From assembly GCF_025643595.1 (NCBI RefSeq), contig NZ_CP102826.1:5394001-5458000 (forward strand): a DNA stretch of 64,000 nucleotides, written 5' to 3'. The position numbers were made by a program, and so were the translations under genes. The notes under the pieces are model-generated. The model was given only the letters and a program-made list of their open reading frames with translations, was not told where the DNA came from and did not search any database. Of the stretch, positions 47,812-59,707 are shown in pieces; positions within the stretch are counted from its first letter, which is position 1, and each line of letters starts with the position of its first letter. The stretch comes from Saccharopolyspora rosea (GTDB lineage Bacteria > Actinomycetota > Actinomycetes > Mycobacteriales > Pseudonocardiaceae).

Positions 47812-49317
47812 TCAGACTCCGCAGGCCGCCAGCACCAGTTCCCGCACTCGCTTGGCGTCCGCCTGGCCCTTGGTGGCCCGCATGACCGCGCCGACGATGG
47901 CGCCCGCGGCCTGCACCTTGCCGCCGCGAATCTTCTCGGCCACGTCCGGCTGGGCGGCCAGCGCCTCGTCGATCGCCGCCTGCAACGCCGAGTCGTCCGA
48001 GACGACCTCCAGGCCGCGCGCGGCGACCACCTCGTCCGGCTCTCCCTCGCCGTCCAGCACGCCGTCGACGACCTGGCGGGCCAGCTTGTTGGTCAGCTTG
48101 CCCTCGGCGACGAGTTCGACCACCCGCGCCACCTGCTTCGGCGCGATGCCCAGGTCGGCGAGCTCGACGCCGCGCGTGTTGGCCTGCTGCGCCAGGTAGG
48201 CGACCCACCAGGAGCGGGCGTCGCCCGGCGCGGCACCGGCCTCGACGGTCTCGGCGACCAGTTCGAGCGCCCCGGCGTTGACCAGGTCGCGCAGCTCCTC
48301 GTCGGAGAGCTTCCACTCCTCCTGCGCCCGCTTGCGCCGCTCCCACGGCAGCTCGGGCAGCGTCGTGGACAGCTCGGCGACCCACTCGCGGGACGGCGCG
48401 ATCGGCACCAGGTCCGGCTCCGGGAAGTACCGGTAGTCCTCTGAGGTCTCCTTGGGACGACCGGCCGAGGTGGAGCCGGTGGACTCGTCGAAGTGCCGGG
48501 TCTCCTGCCGGATGGCGCCCCCGGAGCTCAGCACCGCGGCCTGCCGCTGCATCTCGTAGCGCACCGCGCGCTCGACGCTGCGCAGCGAGTTGACGTTCTT
48601 GGTCTCCGTGCGGGTGCCGAACTCCTCGGTGCCCCTCGGCCGCAGCGACACGTTCGCGTCGCAGCGCAGCGACCCCTGGTCCATGCGCACGTCGGAGACG
48701 TCCAGCGCGCGCAGCAGGTCGCGCAGCGCGGTGACGTAGGCGCGGGCGACCTCGGGCGCGCGGGCCCCCGCACCGACGATCGGCTTGGTGACGATCTCGA
48801 TCAGCGGCACGCCCGCCCGGTTGTAGTCCAGCAGCGAGTGCTCGGCGCCGTGGATGCGGCCGGTGGCACCGCCGACGTGCAGCGACTTGCCGGTGTCCTC
48901 CTCCATGTGGGCGCGTTCGATCTCCACGCGGAAGGTCTCACCGTCGTCGAGCACCACGTCCAGGTAACCGTCGTGCACGATCGGCTCGTCGTACTGCGAG
49001 GTCTGGAAGTTCTTCGGCATGTCCGGGTAGAAGTAGTTCTTCCGGGCGAACCGGCACCACTCGGCGACCTCGCAGTTGAGCGCCAGCCCGATCCGGATGG
49101 CCGACTCCACCGCCTTGCCGTTGACCACCGGCAGCGCCCCGGGCAGGCCGAGGCAGACCGGGCAGACCTGGGTGTTGGGTTCGGCGCCGAAGGCGTTCGC
49201 GCAGCCGCAGAACATCTTCGTGCGGGTGGACAGCTCGACGTGGACCTCCAGGCCGAGGACCGGGTCGAACCGCTCGACGACCTCGTCGTAGTCCATGATC
49301 TCGGCGATCGCGGTCAC
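47812..49317 (-). CDS. gatB: Asp/Glu-tRNA amidotransferase subunit B
   Basis: 501 residues. Binds and activates misacylated Glu-tRNA(Gln): [19 protein letters not shown] with the zinc cysteines, [17 protein letters not shown], the kinase signature with [16 protein letters not shown] and a C-terminal helical YqeY tail. The GTG at 49317 overlaps the stop of a 66-residue ORF by four bases and has GGAGG seven bases upstream. Last gene of the gatC-gatA-gatB operon. Confidence 0.97.
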   Translation of the reverse strand: MTAIAEIMDYDEVVERFDPVLGLEVHVELSTRTKMFCGCANAFGAEPNTQVCPVCLGLPGALPVVNGKAVESAIRIGLALNCEVAEWCRFARKNYFYPDMPKNFQTSQYDEPIVHDGYLDVVLDDGETFRVEIERAHMEEDTGKSLHVGGATGRIHGAEHSLLDYNRAGVPLIEIVTKPIVGAGARAPEVARAYVTALRDLLRALDVSDVRMDQGSLRCDANVSLRPRGTEEFGTRTETKNVNSLRSVERAVRYEMQRQAAVLSSGGAIRQETRHFDESTGSTSAGRPKETSEDYRYFPEPDLVPIAPSREWVAELSTTLPELPWERRKRAQEEWKLSDEELRDLVNAGALELVAETVEAGAAPGDARSWWVAYLAQQANTRGVELADLGIAPKQVARVVELVAEGKLTNKLARQVVDGVLDGEGEPDEVVAARGLEVVSDDSALQAAIDEALAAQPDVAEKIRGGKVQAAGAIVGAVMRATKGQADAKRVRELVLAACGV

Positions 49318-49514
49318 TTCGCGTCCTCCTCACCCCGGCGCAGCGTCCGCACCGCCAGCGCGGTGCCGGTGACCAGCCCGAGCGCGGTGATGATCGCGTC
49401 GGCCAGCGCGAGCCGGTCCTTGTTGGCCCGCGCCTCGCGGAAGCTCGCGCGCAGGCCGAAGGCCGCCGAGAGCGCGGAGGCGAGCTGGACAACGGCTTTC
49501 AGCTTCGGGTTCAT
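49314..49514 (-). CDS. Small protein between gatA and gatB, unknown function
   Basis: 66 residues, [20 protein letters not shown], then a basic stretch and a hydrophobic helix ([21 protein letters not shown]) and acidic end RRGEEDAK. Probably a small membrane or membrane-associated protein. The ATG at 49514 shares one base with the stop of the mini-ORF upstream (TGATG) and its stop overlaps the gatB start (GTGA). No known domain. The dense coupling suggests production matched to GatA and GatB. Confidence 0.75.
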   Translation of the reverse strand: MNPKLKAVVQLASALSAAFGLRASFREARANKDRLALADAIITALGLVTGTALAVRTLRRGEEDAK

Positions 49515-49588
49515 CACGCGACCTCCAGCGTCGTACGGGACACCCGCACCTCGGCGGGCACGAGCGGGAACGCGGATCCGTCGCTCAT
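49514..49588 (-). CDS. Intercistronic mini-ORF between gatA and the 66-residue ORF (unit 3)
   Basis: 24 codons, beginning [14 protein letters not shown] and ending [10 protein letters not shown]. The ATG overlaps the gatA stop (ATGA), GGAGG lies four bases upstream, and the stop overlaps the next ATG (TGATG). Its DNA matches units 1 and 2 between gatC and gatA, including the shared 15-mer GGTGCGGGTGTCCCG. Its 3' end (ACGCTGGAGG) is also found at the end of gatA. Confidence 0.55.
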   Translation of the reverse strand: MSDGSAFPLVPAEVRVSRTTLEVA

Positions 49589-51114
49589 ACCGCCTCCAGC
49601 GTCGGGACTCGGTTGATCAGGGCGCCGCCCTGGGCGGCGTCGCGGGCGACCTCGTAGGCCGCGCCGACCCGGTAGAGCCGGTCGTCGGCCATGGCCGGGG
49701 CCATGATCTGCAGACCCACCGGCAGACCGTCCTCATCGGACAGTCCACACGGGATGCTCATGGCGCCGTTGCCCGCCAGGTTGGCCGGAATGGTGCACAG
49801 GTCGGCCAGGTACATCGCCATCGGGTCGTCGACCCGCTCGCCGATCCGGAACGCGGTGGTCGGCGTGGTCGGCGACACCAGCACGTCGACCTGCTCGAAG
49901 GCCGCGGTGAAATCGCGGGTGATCAGCGTGCGCACCTTCTGCGCCTGGCCGTAGTAGGCGTCGTAGTAACCGGACGACAGCGCGTAGGTGCCGATCATGA
50001 TGCGCCGCTTGACCTCCGGGCCGAACCCGGCCTCGCGGGTCAGCGACATGACCTCCTCGGCGCTGCGGGTGCCGTCGTCGCCCACCCGCAGCCCGTAGCG
50101 CATCGCGTCGAACCGGGCCAGGTTCGACGAGCACTCGCTGGGCGCGATCAGGTAGTAGGCGGGCAGCGCGTAGTCGAAGTGCGGGCAGGACACCTCGACG
50201 ACCTCCGCGCCCAGCTCGGCCAGCTGCCGCACCGCCGCGTCGAACGCCCGCTGCACGCCCGGCTGGTAGCCGTCACCGGAGAACTCGCGCACCACGCCGA
50301 CCCGCACGCCAGCCAGGCCGCCCGCCGCGCCCTCGCGGGCGGCGGCGACCACCGGTGGCACCGGCTGGTCGATCGAGGTGGAGTCCATCGGGTCGTGCCC
50401 GGCGATGACCTCGTGCAGCAGCGCCGCGTCCAGCACCGTCCGCGCGCACGGACCCGGCTGGTCCAGCGACGAGGAGAACGCCACCAGCCCGTACCGGGAC
50501 ACCCCGCCGTAGGTCGGCTTGACGCCCACGGTGCCGGTCACCGCACCGGGCTGGCGGATCGAACCGCCGGTGTCCGTGCCGATGGCCAGCGGTGCCTCGA
50601 ACGCGGCCAGCGCCGCGGAGGACCCGCCGCCGGACCCGCCCGGGATGCGGTCCAGGTCCCACGGGTTGCGCGTCGGGCCGTAGGCGGAGTTCTCCGTCGA
50701 CGAGCCCATCGCGAACTCGTCCATGTTCGTCTTGCCCAGGATCACCACGCCCGCCTCGCGCAGCCTGCGCGTCACGGTGGCGTCGTACGGCGGCGTCCAG
50801 CCCTCCAGCATCTTGGAGCCGCAGGTGGTGGGCATGTCGGTGGTGGTCAGCACGTCCTTGAGCGCCAGCGGCACACCGGCCAGCGGCGACGCCGCCTGGC
50901 CGGAGGCGCGGTCGTCGTCGGCCTTGCGGGCGGCGGCGAGCGCCCCCTCGGCGTCGACGTGCAGGAACGCGTGCACGTCCTGGTCCACGGCGGCGATGCG
51001 GTCCAGGTGGGCCTGGGTCACCTCGACCGACGACACCTCACCCGCCCGCAGCTTCGCGGCGAGCTCGGACGCGGTCAGCCCGGTCAGGCCACCGCCTGAT
51101 GCGGTCGAAGTCAT
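49585..51114 (-). CDS. gatA: Asp/Glu-tRNA amidotransferase subunit A
   Basis: 509 residues, amidase-signature glutaminase that supplies ammonia. The Ser-cisSer-Lys triad lies in [75 protein letters not shown]. The ATG at 51114 shares a base with the mini-ORF stop before it (TGATG) and has GGAGG four bases upstream; a TTG one codon earlier is less likely. Confidence 0.97.
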   Translation of the reverse strand: MTSTASGGGLTGLTASELAAKLRAGEVSSVEVTQAHLDRIAAVDQDVHAFLHVDAEGALAAARKADDDRASGQAASPLAGVPLALKDVLTTTDMPTTCGSKMLEGWTPPYDATVTRRLREAGVVILGKTNMDEFAMGSSTENSAYGPTRNPWDLDRIPGGSGGGSSAALAAFEAPLAIGTDTGGSIRQPGAVTGTVGVKPTYGGVSRYGLVAFSSSLDQPGPCARTVLDAALLHEVIAGHDPMDSTSIDQPVPPVVAAAREGAAGGLAGVRVGVVREFSGDGYQPGVQRAFDAAVRQLAELGAEVVEVSCPHFDYALPAYYLIAPSECSSNLARFDAMRYGLRVGDDGTRSAEEVMSLTREAGFGPEVKRRIMIGTYALSSGYYDAYYGQAQKVRTLITRDFTAAFEQVDVLVSPTTPTTAFRIGERVDDPMAMYLADLCTIPANLAGNGAMSIPCGLSDEDGLPVGLQIMAPAMADDRLYRVGAAYEVARDAAQGGALINRVPTLEAV

Positions 51115-51188
51115 CAAGCCTCCTCTGCGTCATGCGGGACACCCGCACCCGGTCGGCCCCGACGAGCCGGGGAACAAGCGTCGCTCAT
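51114..51188 (-). CDS. Intercistronic mini-ORF before gatA (unit 2)
   Basis: 24 codons, [14 protein letters not shown] then [10 protein letters not shown]. The start overlaps the stop of unit 1 (ATGA); the stop overlaps the gatA start (TGATG). Its last codons contain GAGGAGG, which is the gatA ribosome site. At the DNA level it is about 90% identical to unit 1. Confidence 0.55.
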   Translation of the reverse strand: MSDACSPARRGRPGAGVPHDAEEA

Positions 51189-51262
51189 CGGGCCTCCTCA
51201 GTGTCGTGCGGGACACCCGCACCCGGTCGGCCTCGACGAGCCGGGGAACAAGCCTGGCTCAT
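51185..51262 (-). CDS. Intercistronic mini-ORF after gatC (unit 1)
   Basis: 25 codons, [14 protein letters not shown] then [11 protein letters not shown]. It follows the gatC stop (TGATGATG), with the ribosome site GAGGAGG inside the gatC end. Read in the next frame, the middle gives VRVSRTTL, the same as the in-frame text of unit 3, so units 1 and 2 look like versions of unit 3 with two compensating frameshifts. Confidence 0.55.
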   Translation of the reverse strand: MSQACSPARRGRPGAGVPHDTEEAR

Positions 51263-51264
51263 CA

Positions 51265-51564
51265 TCAGGCCTCCTCGCTGAGAATCCGCGGCACGCGGAA
51301 GCGCCCCTCTTCCACGGCGGGCGCGCCGGAAAGCGCCTGGTCGGGCGTCAGCCCGCCGCGCACCTCGTCCGCGCGGAACACGTTGGTCACCGGTACCGCG
51401 TGCGACGTCGGCGGGATGTCGTCCGCGGCGACCTCCCCGACCCTGGCCACCGACTCCAGGATCACGTCGAGCTGGCCGGCGAAGGTGTCGAGCTCGGCCT
51501 CGGTGACGGCCAGCCTCGCCAGGCCGGCGAGATGCGCGACCTCGTCGCGGGAGATCTTGGACAC
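51265..51564 (-). CDS. gatC: Asp/Glu-tRNA amidotransferase subunit C
   Basis: 99 residues, normal for Gat[34 protein letters not shown], then the belt region ([19 protein letters not shown]) and C-terminal FRVPRIL. It stabilises GatA-GatB. The GTG at 51564 has GGGGAG eight bases upstream. First gene of the operon. Confidence 0.96.
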   Translation of the reverse strand: MSKISRDEVAHLAGLARLAVTEAELDTFAGQLDVILESVARVGEVAADDIPPTSHAVPVTNVFRADEVRGGLTPDQALSGAPAVEEGRFRVPRILSEEA

Positions 51565-51858
51565 TGCGCGGGCTCCCCTGGTCATGTCCGGTTCACGGGT
51601 ACTCCCCGAGTCTATGGCTCCGGCGGCCCCGGGCCCGCAGGGGGCGGCGGCGGGTCGGCACGCACGGTCGCCACCGCGTCACCGGACGAAGCCGCAGGTC
51701 ATTCCACTGCGTGGACGGCGGCGTCACCAAGTCCCCCGCTCGTCTGACACAATTCGCCTCGCCAGTTCCTCGCACGAGGAGGCGCCGGAGCGCGGCCTCG
51801 TGCCGGTCAGCGCGCGGACGGCGAGGTGCCGCGCACGAAGCTGGAGGCGTTGAGTCCG

Positions 51859-52512
51859 GTGTCATTCCTGATCCGGGTGCAGATACCGGACCGGCCGGGC
51901 GTGCTCGGGTCGGTGGCCACCGCGCTCGGTGAGATCGGTGCCGACATCCTCAGCGTCGACGTCGTCGAACGCGGAAGCGGCGTGGCCATCGACGACATGG
52001 TCGTGGAACTGCCCTCCGGTCGACTGCCCGACGTGCTCATCACCGCCGCCGAGTCGGTCGAGGGGGTCGAGGTCGACGCGGTGCGCCCGTACGCGGGCGT
52101 GCTCGACACCCACCGCGAGCTGGAACTCGTCGAGGAGATCGCCGCCGAGCCCGGCCACGGCCTGCAGATCTTCGCCGAGGGCGTTCCCCGGATCATCCGT
52201 TCCGGGTGGGCCATCGTGTTCGGGCACCGCTCCGGTGGCGCGGAGCAGCTGGCCGCCAGCACCTCCGCCCCGCAGGAGGGCTACCTGGAGCTGCCGTGGC
52301 TGCCGCTGCCGCGCGCCACGATCCTCGACGGCGACGAGCCGTGGGTGCCCGACACCTGGCAGGAGCTGGGCACCGAGCTGGCCGCCACGCCCATCGGCAA
52401 GCCGGACCGGGTGCTGCTGGCGGGCCGCCCCGGCGGTCCGATGTTCCGCGCCGCGGAACTGGCCCGGCTGGCGCACCTCGCGGGCATCGTCTCGGTCGTC
52501 CTCGACGGCTGA
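51859..52512 (+). CDS. ACT-domain protein (Rv3013-like)
   Basis: About 217 residues. An N-terminal ACT domain (SFLIRVQIPDRPGVLGSVATALGEIGADILSVDVVER) is followed by a domain of unknown function ending GRPGGPMFRAAELARLAHLAGIVSVVLDG. It matches mycobacterial Rv3013 beside gatC and ligA. Probably an amino-acid sensor; partner unknown. Starts at 51859 (GTG) and 51850 (TTG) are both possible, sharing GGAGG at 51843-51847. Confidence 0.83.
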   Translation: MSFLIRVQIPDRPGVLGSVATALGEIGADILSVDVVERGSGVAIDDMVVELPSGRLPDVLITAAESVEGVEVDAVRPYAGVLDTHRELELVEEIAAEPGHGLQIFAEGVPRIIRSGWAIVFGHRSGGAEQLAASTSAPQEGYLELPWLPLPRATILDGDEPWVPDTWQELGTELAATPIGKPDRVLLAGRPGGPMFRAAELARLAHLAGIVSVVLDG

Positions 52513-52573
52513 AGGTTCCGCTCCCGGCACCGCCGCCCAAAACGAGTTCGAAGACAGGCTCCGAGGCGCGCGG

Positions 52574-54760
<2,187 letters not shown>

Positions 54761-54794
54761 CTAACCACCTGCACCGACACCGGCACGCAGCACC

Positions 54795-55448
54795 TCAACC
54801 CGCGGCGAGTTCGCGGACGAGGTCGCGCAGTTCGAGCAGGCCGATCGCGCCCTGCGGTTCCTGCTCGGCGGTCTCCACGCGGCCCAGCCGCTCGGCGGCC
54901 AGCCGCTCCCCGAGGGTCGCGTCCAGCGGCAGGAAGGTCATCGCCCGCCGGGCCTGCTCGTCGAGATCGCCGAAGCCCGGGTGGTAGACGGCCACGTCGA
55001 CCAGGCCCTCGGCCTCGTCGACCTGCGCGGCGACCCGGACCTCGGCCATCGGGTACTGCCGACCGCGCAGGTTCACCGTGACCTCGGTCGGGTCGGGCAC
55101 CGGGGGCACCGCGTCGTGGTACTCCCACACGCCGTCCGCCGCCGGAGCGGCGGCCATCCAGGCGTCGGTGTAGATCCGCAGGTCCGGGTCGGCCTGGGCG
55201 CTGATCACCAGCGCGTAGACGGCGCGCTCACCGCGCTCGATGGCGAAGGTCAGCCCGGGGTTCACCGCGGCGACCGCATCGGCCACCAGGTTCTCGACCC
55301 GGTGCGGCTCGCCGTCGCCGAGCGCGGAGCTGATCTCGGGGAGCAGTTCCCGCCAGCGCCGCCAGAACACCGCGGCGCGTTCGGCCGCGTCGACCGCGGG
55401 ATCGACGTCTTCGGACTTGCGGCGCAGGAACCGGAACATGCGGTTCAT
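54795..55448 (-). CDS. Uncharacterised protein, 217 residues
   Basis: A soluble, mostly acidic protein with a basic start MNRMFRFLRRKSED. Pattern of alternating helices and strands (PHRVENLVADAVAAVNPGLTFAIERGERAVYALVISA, VWEYHDAVPPVPDP). I do not recognise the family. No Shine-Dalgarno precedes the ATG; an internal ATG is at 55439. It lies 43 bp upstream of ligA and 43 bp downstream of the next gene, all on one strand, so an operon is likely. Confidence 0.6.
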   Translation of the reverse strand: MNRMFRFLRRKSEDVDPAVDAAERAAVFWRRWRELLPEISSALGDGEPHRVENLVADAVAAVNPGLTFAIERGERAVYALVISAQADPDLRIYTDAWMAAAPAADGVWEYHDAVPPVPDPTEVTVNLRGRQYPMAEVRVAAQVDEAEGLVDVAVYHPGFGDLDEQARRAMTFLPLDATLGERLAAERLGRVETAEQEPQGAIGLLELRDLVRELAAG

Positions 55449-55491
55449 TGTGCCGGGCCCCGGGGCCGTCCTGGGGCGGAACGCCGCGATC

Positions 55492-56502
55492 TCACCGGCC
55501 GCTGAGCGCGGCGCGCGCGACGTGGGCGAGATCGCCCTGCTCGACGCCGCGCACGTGCCGCGCCTCGGCGAGCGCGGCGAGCACCGCGGTCAGCGGGTCG
55601 GCGTGGGTGGCCTGGCGCAGCACCTGGACGGCGCGGAACTGGTCGCGCACCTTGCTGCACGGCCGGTGCATGAGGCTGCGCCACGACCACTCGCGCACCA
55701 TCTCGCTGAGCTTGCCCTCGTCCACCCGGCGCCCCAACGTCATCGACGACAGCGTGCGCCGGATCACCGGGTGCTCCAGGCAGCCGACCAGGGACAGCAC
55801 GTGCCGGGCCACCGCCACGGCCGCCCGCCGCCAGGACCGCCGGTCGCCGGCCCGCACCGCGGGCGCCAGCTCCGGCGGGTAGCCGACAACGTTGTCCAGC
55901 GGATCGGGCACGGCCACCAGGTCGTCGGGCCACTCGGCGACCGGGAAGGTCACGAACTCGCCCGCCAGCCAGCCCGGTGACGGCGGGATGCCGGTGATCC
56001 GGCCGGCCAGCGCCAGCATGAGCACCACCGGATCGCTGTCGCACCACGGCAGCCCGGCGCGGTCGTCCTCCAGCGCGTCGGGCTCGGCGCCCTCCCGGTA
56101 TTCGGGCAGCACCGCCTCGAACGAGGTGCGCACCACGCCGTCCGCCGCGTAGCTGAACCTGGTGAGGCGGTCGATGTCCCAGAAGGCCGACACCACCGTG
56201 GTGTCCGCGCTGACCCGGCGCAGCACCTCGGGGCGCCTGCCCTGCCTGCCGCCGTCCTCCACGACCAGCAGGCGGTCGCCGAGCGGGCGCACCGCGATCA
56301 TCGGGTACCGCTCCTGCCGCGCGAACGCCTCCTCGCAGAACTCGTCGATGTCGAGCAGCCGGGCCTGCTCGGTGACCGCGCCGAACGCGCGCGCCACCCG
56401 GTCGACGTCCACGTCCCGGACGAAGGTCAGGCACGCCGCTTCCTGGATCGTGCTCCGCCTGATCCACGCGGCGCTTTCCACCTCGACGCAGTCGCTGCCC
56501 AC
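55492..56502 (-). CDS. DUF6461-like uncharacterised protein
   Basis: 336 residues, soluble. The first 190 residues resemble DUF6461-type proteins (CLTFVRDVDVDRVARAFGAVTEQARLL, MIAVRPLGDRLLVVEDGG, FEAVLPEYREGAEPDALEDD, FVTFPVAEWP). The C-terminal 130 residues are helical (SWRRAAVAVARHVLSLVGC, VRDQFRAVQVLRQATHADP). The GTG at 56502 has GAGGAG two to three bases upstream, which is tight. Function unknown; family call moderate. Confidence 0.6.
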   Translation of the reverse strand: MGSDCVEVESAAWIRRSTIQEAACLTFVRDVDVDRVARAFGAVTEQARLLDIDEFCEEAFARQERYPMIAVRPLGDRLLVVEDGGRQGRRPEVLRRVSADTTVVSAFWDIDRLTRFSYAADGVVRTSFEAVLPEYREGAEPDALEDDRAGLPWCDSDPVVLMLALAGRITGIPPSPGWLAGEFVTFPVAEWPDDLVAVPDPLDNVVGYPPELAPAVRAGDRRSWRRAAVAVARHVLSLVGCLEHPVIRRTLSSMTLGRRVDEGKLSEMVREWSWRSLMHRPCSKVRDQFRAVQVLRQATHADPLTAVLAALAEARHVRGVEQGDLAHVARAALSGR

Positions 56503-56557
56503 GGCTCCTCTTCCTACCAGCGCCGGGACTCCGGTACCGGCAGATCACCGAAAACTC

Positions 56558-58078
56558 TCAGGACGTCTTGCCGGGAACCGGCCAGCGCGGCAGTCGTTCG
56601 CCGCGGTAGAAGCTCGGGTACCGCCGGTGCAACCACACCAGCAGCGGCAGTCCGAGCAGCAGTCCGGCCACGCCGATCACCGCCACCGTGCCGATCCCGG
56701 CGACCGACGTCATGCCGTAGCCGGGGTCGGAATACTCCCGCAGCGCCAGGAAGAACGCCGCCAGCAGCACCACTCCCCCGAACCCCGGGACGAGCCCGCG
56801 CAGCAGGAACGCCCGCGCACCGCTGAACAGCGTGCGCCGGAAGAACCACGGGCAGGCCAGTCCGAGCAGTCCGTAGTAGAAGGCGATGAGCAGCCCCACC
56901 GCATCCACCGAGTCCCCGAGCACGCTGGTGCTGACCACCGAGAACATCAGGTACACGGCGATGGACGCCCCGCCCACCGTCCAGGTCGACACGCTCGGCG
57001 ACCGGAACCGCGGGTGCACCCGGGCGAACACCTCGGGGATCGCGCCGTGCGAGGCCATCGACAGGCTGCTGCGGGCCGCGGGCAGGATCGTCGTCTGGGT
57101 CGTGGCCGCGGCGCTGGTGAGCACCGAGACGACCAGCAGCAGCGCACCGATCGTGCCCACCGCTCCGGTGCCGAAGATCTCCGGGCCGAGCCCGGCGAGC
57201 ACGTCGTCGGCGTTGGCCTCGTTCGCCAGCCCGATGCCGGTGCTGCCGACCCCGGCGTAGGCGACCACCGCCACGGTCACGAACACGTAGTTCGTCACCA
57301 GCAGGACGGTGGAGATGAGGATGGCGCGGCCCGGCGTCTCCTGCGGGTCGTGGCTCTCCTCGTTGATCGAGGCGGAGCTCTCCCAGCCCCAGTAGACGAA
57401 AACGGCCAGCAGCAGCGCGGAAACGAAACCGCCCGCGGGCACGTCGGTGGGCAGCAGCCAGTCCCACTCCGGCCGGATCGCCTGCGGCCCCGCGGTTCCG
57501 GTCGCCACCTGCCACAGCGCGGCCACCGCGAATCCCAGCAGCACCACCAGTTCCACGACCAGCAGCACGAACTGCACCTTCGCCGACAGCTCGATGCCCC
57601 GGTAGCACAGGTAGGTCAGCGCCACGATCCACACGACGCCGACCGCGGTGACCGCCACCCGGTTCGAGGCCAACTCGTCGGCGCCGAACAGCAGCAGCGA
57701 GTAACGCCCGGCCACCTCCGCCTGGCTGGCCATCACCAGCACCTGCGCGGCCATCGCCGCCCATCCGCTCAGCCAGCCCAGCTTCGGGCCGAAAACGCGC
57801 GTGATCCAGGTGAAACTCGTCCCGCAGTCCGGTTCCACGCGGTTGAACTCCCGGTAGGCGACCGCGATGCAGGCCATCGGCACGAACGCCAGCAGCATCA
57901 CGGCCGGGGCCTTCACCCCGACGCCCGCGAGCACGATGAAACCGAGCGTGGCGGCGAAGCTGTACGCGGGCGCGGTCGAGGCCATTCCGATGACCACCGA
58001 CGACACCAACCCGACCGCACCGCTGCGCAACCCCTTGCCGGACACGTCGGGGGGCGCCGAGAGATCCTGCAATGTCAC
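56558..58078 (-). CDS. APC-superfamily amino acid permease
   Basis: About 506 residues with 12-13 transmembrane segments. The start of the core is GLRSGAVGLVSSVVIGMASTAPAYSFAATLG, with PDCGTSFTWITRVFGPKLGWLSGW and VYWGWESSASINEES, typical of APC permeases. Probably imports an amino acid or polyamine. It lies 73 bp downstream of an FAD amine-oxidase-like gene on the same strand, suggesting uptake of that enzyme's substrate. Starts at 58099, 58081 and 58078 (all GTG) are in frame without a ribosome site. Confidence 0.88.
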   Translation of the reverse strand: MTLQDLSAPPDVSGKGLRSGAVGLVSSVVIGMASTAPAYSFAATLGFIVLAGVGVKAPAVMLLAFVPMACIAVAYREFNRVEPDCGTSFTWITRVFGPKLGWLSGWAAMAAQVLVMASQAEVAGRYSLLLFGADELASNRVAVTAVGVVWIVALTYLCYRGIELSAKVQFVLLVVELVVLLGFAVAALWQVATGTAGPQAIRPEWDWLLPTDVPAGGFVSALLLAVFVYWGWESSASINEESHDPQETPGRAILISTVLLVTNYVFVTVAVVAYAGVGSTGIGLANEANADDVLAGLGPEIFGTGAVGTIGALLLVVSVLTSAAATTQTTILPAARSSLSMASHGAIPEVFARVHPRFRSPSVSTWTVGGASIAVYLMFSVVSTSVLGDSVDAVGLLIAFYYGLLGLACPWFFRRTLFSGARAFLLRGLVPGFGGVVLLAAFFLALREYSDPGYGMTSVAGIGTVAVIGVAGLLLGLPLLVWLHRRYPSFYRGERLPRWPVPGKTS

Positions 58079-58151
58079 CACCTGGAAGCCACCGAACACC
58101 GGCCGACCATTGTCCAGTCGGCGCGTGCGCGGTCGCGCCCGGGTGCTGCGG

Positions 58152-59606
58152 TCAGGTGTCGAAGCCGAGGCCCAGGGCGTCCAGGGTGCGCAGCCACAGG
58201 TTGCGGTGGCCGCCGTTGCGGTCGGCGCGCCGCAGCGACCAGCGGGTGAGCTGGATTCCCGCCCAGCGCAGCGGTTCCGGCGGCAGCGGCATCGGACGGG
58301 TGCGGACGAAGTCCAGTGCGGTGGCCTCGCTGGTGCGCCCGTCCATCAGGTCCAGCGCGATCTGGGAGGCGAAGCGGGTGGCGGCCACGCCGAGCCCGGT
58401 GTAGCCCAGCGCGTACCCGATGCGGCCGCCCTTGGCGGTGCCGACGAACGGGCAGAAGCGGGTGCAGGTGTCGATGACCCCGCCCCAGCCGTGGCTGAAC
58501 CGGACGCCCTCCAGCTGCGGGAACGTGGTGAAGAAGTGGTCGGCGAGCTTGGCGAAGGTCTCCGGCCGCACGTCCAGTTCGTCGCGGACCGCCCCGCCGT
58601 AGTGGTAGATGGCGTCGTAACCGCCCCAGATGATCCGGTTGTCGGCGGTGAGCCGGTAGTAGTGGAATTGGTTCCCGGCGTCGCTGATCCCTTGCCGGTT
58701 GTGCCAGCCGATCGACTCCAGCTGCCGGTCGGTGAGCGGTTCGGTCGCCAGCACGTGGTCGTACACCGGCATGACGTAGTTGCGCAGTCGGCGCAGCAGC
58801 GGCGGGAACCCGTTCGTCGCGAGCAGCACCCGCCCGGCCCGCACCGACCCGTAGGAGGTGCGCGCGAGGACACCGCGGCGCGCGTCGGTCAGCGAGTTCA
58901 CCGGTGTCCGCTCGTAGATCCGGATGCCGTTGCGCAGGCACACCTCGCGCAAACCCCACGCGAGCCGCGCCGGGTCGACCAGCGCGACCGAGTCGCGCAT
59001 CCACAGCGCGCCGAGGTAGGTGGGCGAGTTCACCTCGGCGCGCACCTGGTCGGCGTCGAGGAGCTGGGCGGTGTGGCCGAAGCGGTCGGCGACCAGCGCG
59101 GCCTGGCGCAGGTCCCGCAGTTGCCAGTCGTCGACGGCCACCTCCAGTTCCCCGGTGCGTTCGAAGTCGCAGTCGATGCCGTGGGTGCGGATGGTCTTCT
59201 CGATGCCGTCGAGGTTCTCCATGCCGATCCGCTCCAGCACGGCCAGTTCGTGCGGGAACCGCTGGTACCCGTTGCTGAGCCCGTGCGTGAGGCTGGACAC
59301 GCAGAAGCCGCCGTTGCGCCCGGAGGCCGCCCACCCGCATTCGCGGGCCTCGACCAGCACCACGTCGGCGGCCGGGTCGCGTTCCTTGGCCTGCAGCGCC
59401 GCCCACAGGCCGGTGTAGCCGCCGCCGACGACGAGCAGGTCGGCGGTGGTCGCGCTGGTCAGGGTGGAGGCCGGTTCGGGGCGGCGGCTGCCGTCGAGCC
59501 AGAAGGCGCCCGGGGTCATGTCCGCCAGTGCGGCCAGGTGCCGACGGTCGCCCCGACCGGCCACCGGATGTCGTTGGTGCAGCGCGGAGCGAAGCAGGAA
59601 AACCAT
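58152..59606 (-). CDS. FAD-dependent amine oxidase/dehydrogenase (DAO family)
   Basis: 484 residues. FAD motif ADLLVVGGGYTGLWAALQAKERDP (about 51-74), GWAASGRNGGFC, and C-terminal GWGGVIDTCTRFCPFVGTAKGGRIGYALGYTGLGVA. This resembles the gamma-glutamylputrescine oxidase/DadA group. The ATG at 59606 has GGAG six bases upstream; MTPGAFWLDG at 59519 is an alternative that matches many relatives. Coupled by position with the APC permease: likely catabolism of an imported amine or amino acid. Confidence 0.87.
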   Translation of the reverse strand: MVFLLRSALHQRHPVAGRGDRRHLAALADMTPGAFWLDGSRRPEPASTLTSATTADLLVVGGGYTGLWAALQAKERDPAADVVLVEARECGWAASGRNGGFCVSSLTHGLSNGYQRFPHELAVLERIGMENLDGIEKTIRTHGIDCDFERTGELEVAVDDWQLRDLRQAALVADRFGHTAQLLDADQVRAEVNSPTYLGALWMRDSVALVDPARLAWGLREVCLRNGIRIYERTPVNSLTDARRGVLARTSYGSVRAGRVLLATNGFPPLLRRLRNYVMPVYDHVLATEPLTDRQLESIGWHNRQGISDAGNQFHYYRLTADNRIIWGGYDAIYHYGGAVRDELDVRPETFAKLADHFFTTFPQLEGVRFSHGWGGVIDTCTRFCPFVGTAKGGRIGYALGYTGLGVAATRFASQIALDLMDGRTSEATALDFVRTRPMPLPPEPLRWAGIQLTRWSLRRADRNGGHRNLWLRTLDALGLGFDT

Positions 59607-59707
59607 GATCAACTCCAGGTGCGGGTGCGCGCCGCCGACGCGTCGGGGCGCGCCGGACGCGGTCAGCGGGAACGGAACGTGGGGGAAGGCGGCGGGAGGC
59701 CCGGGCC

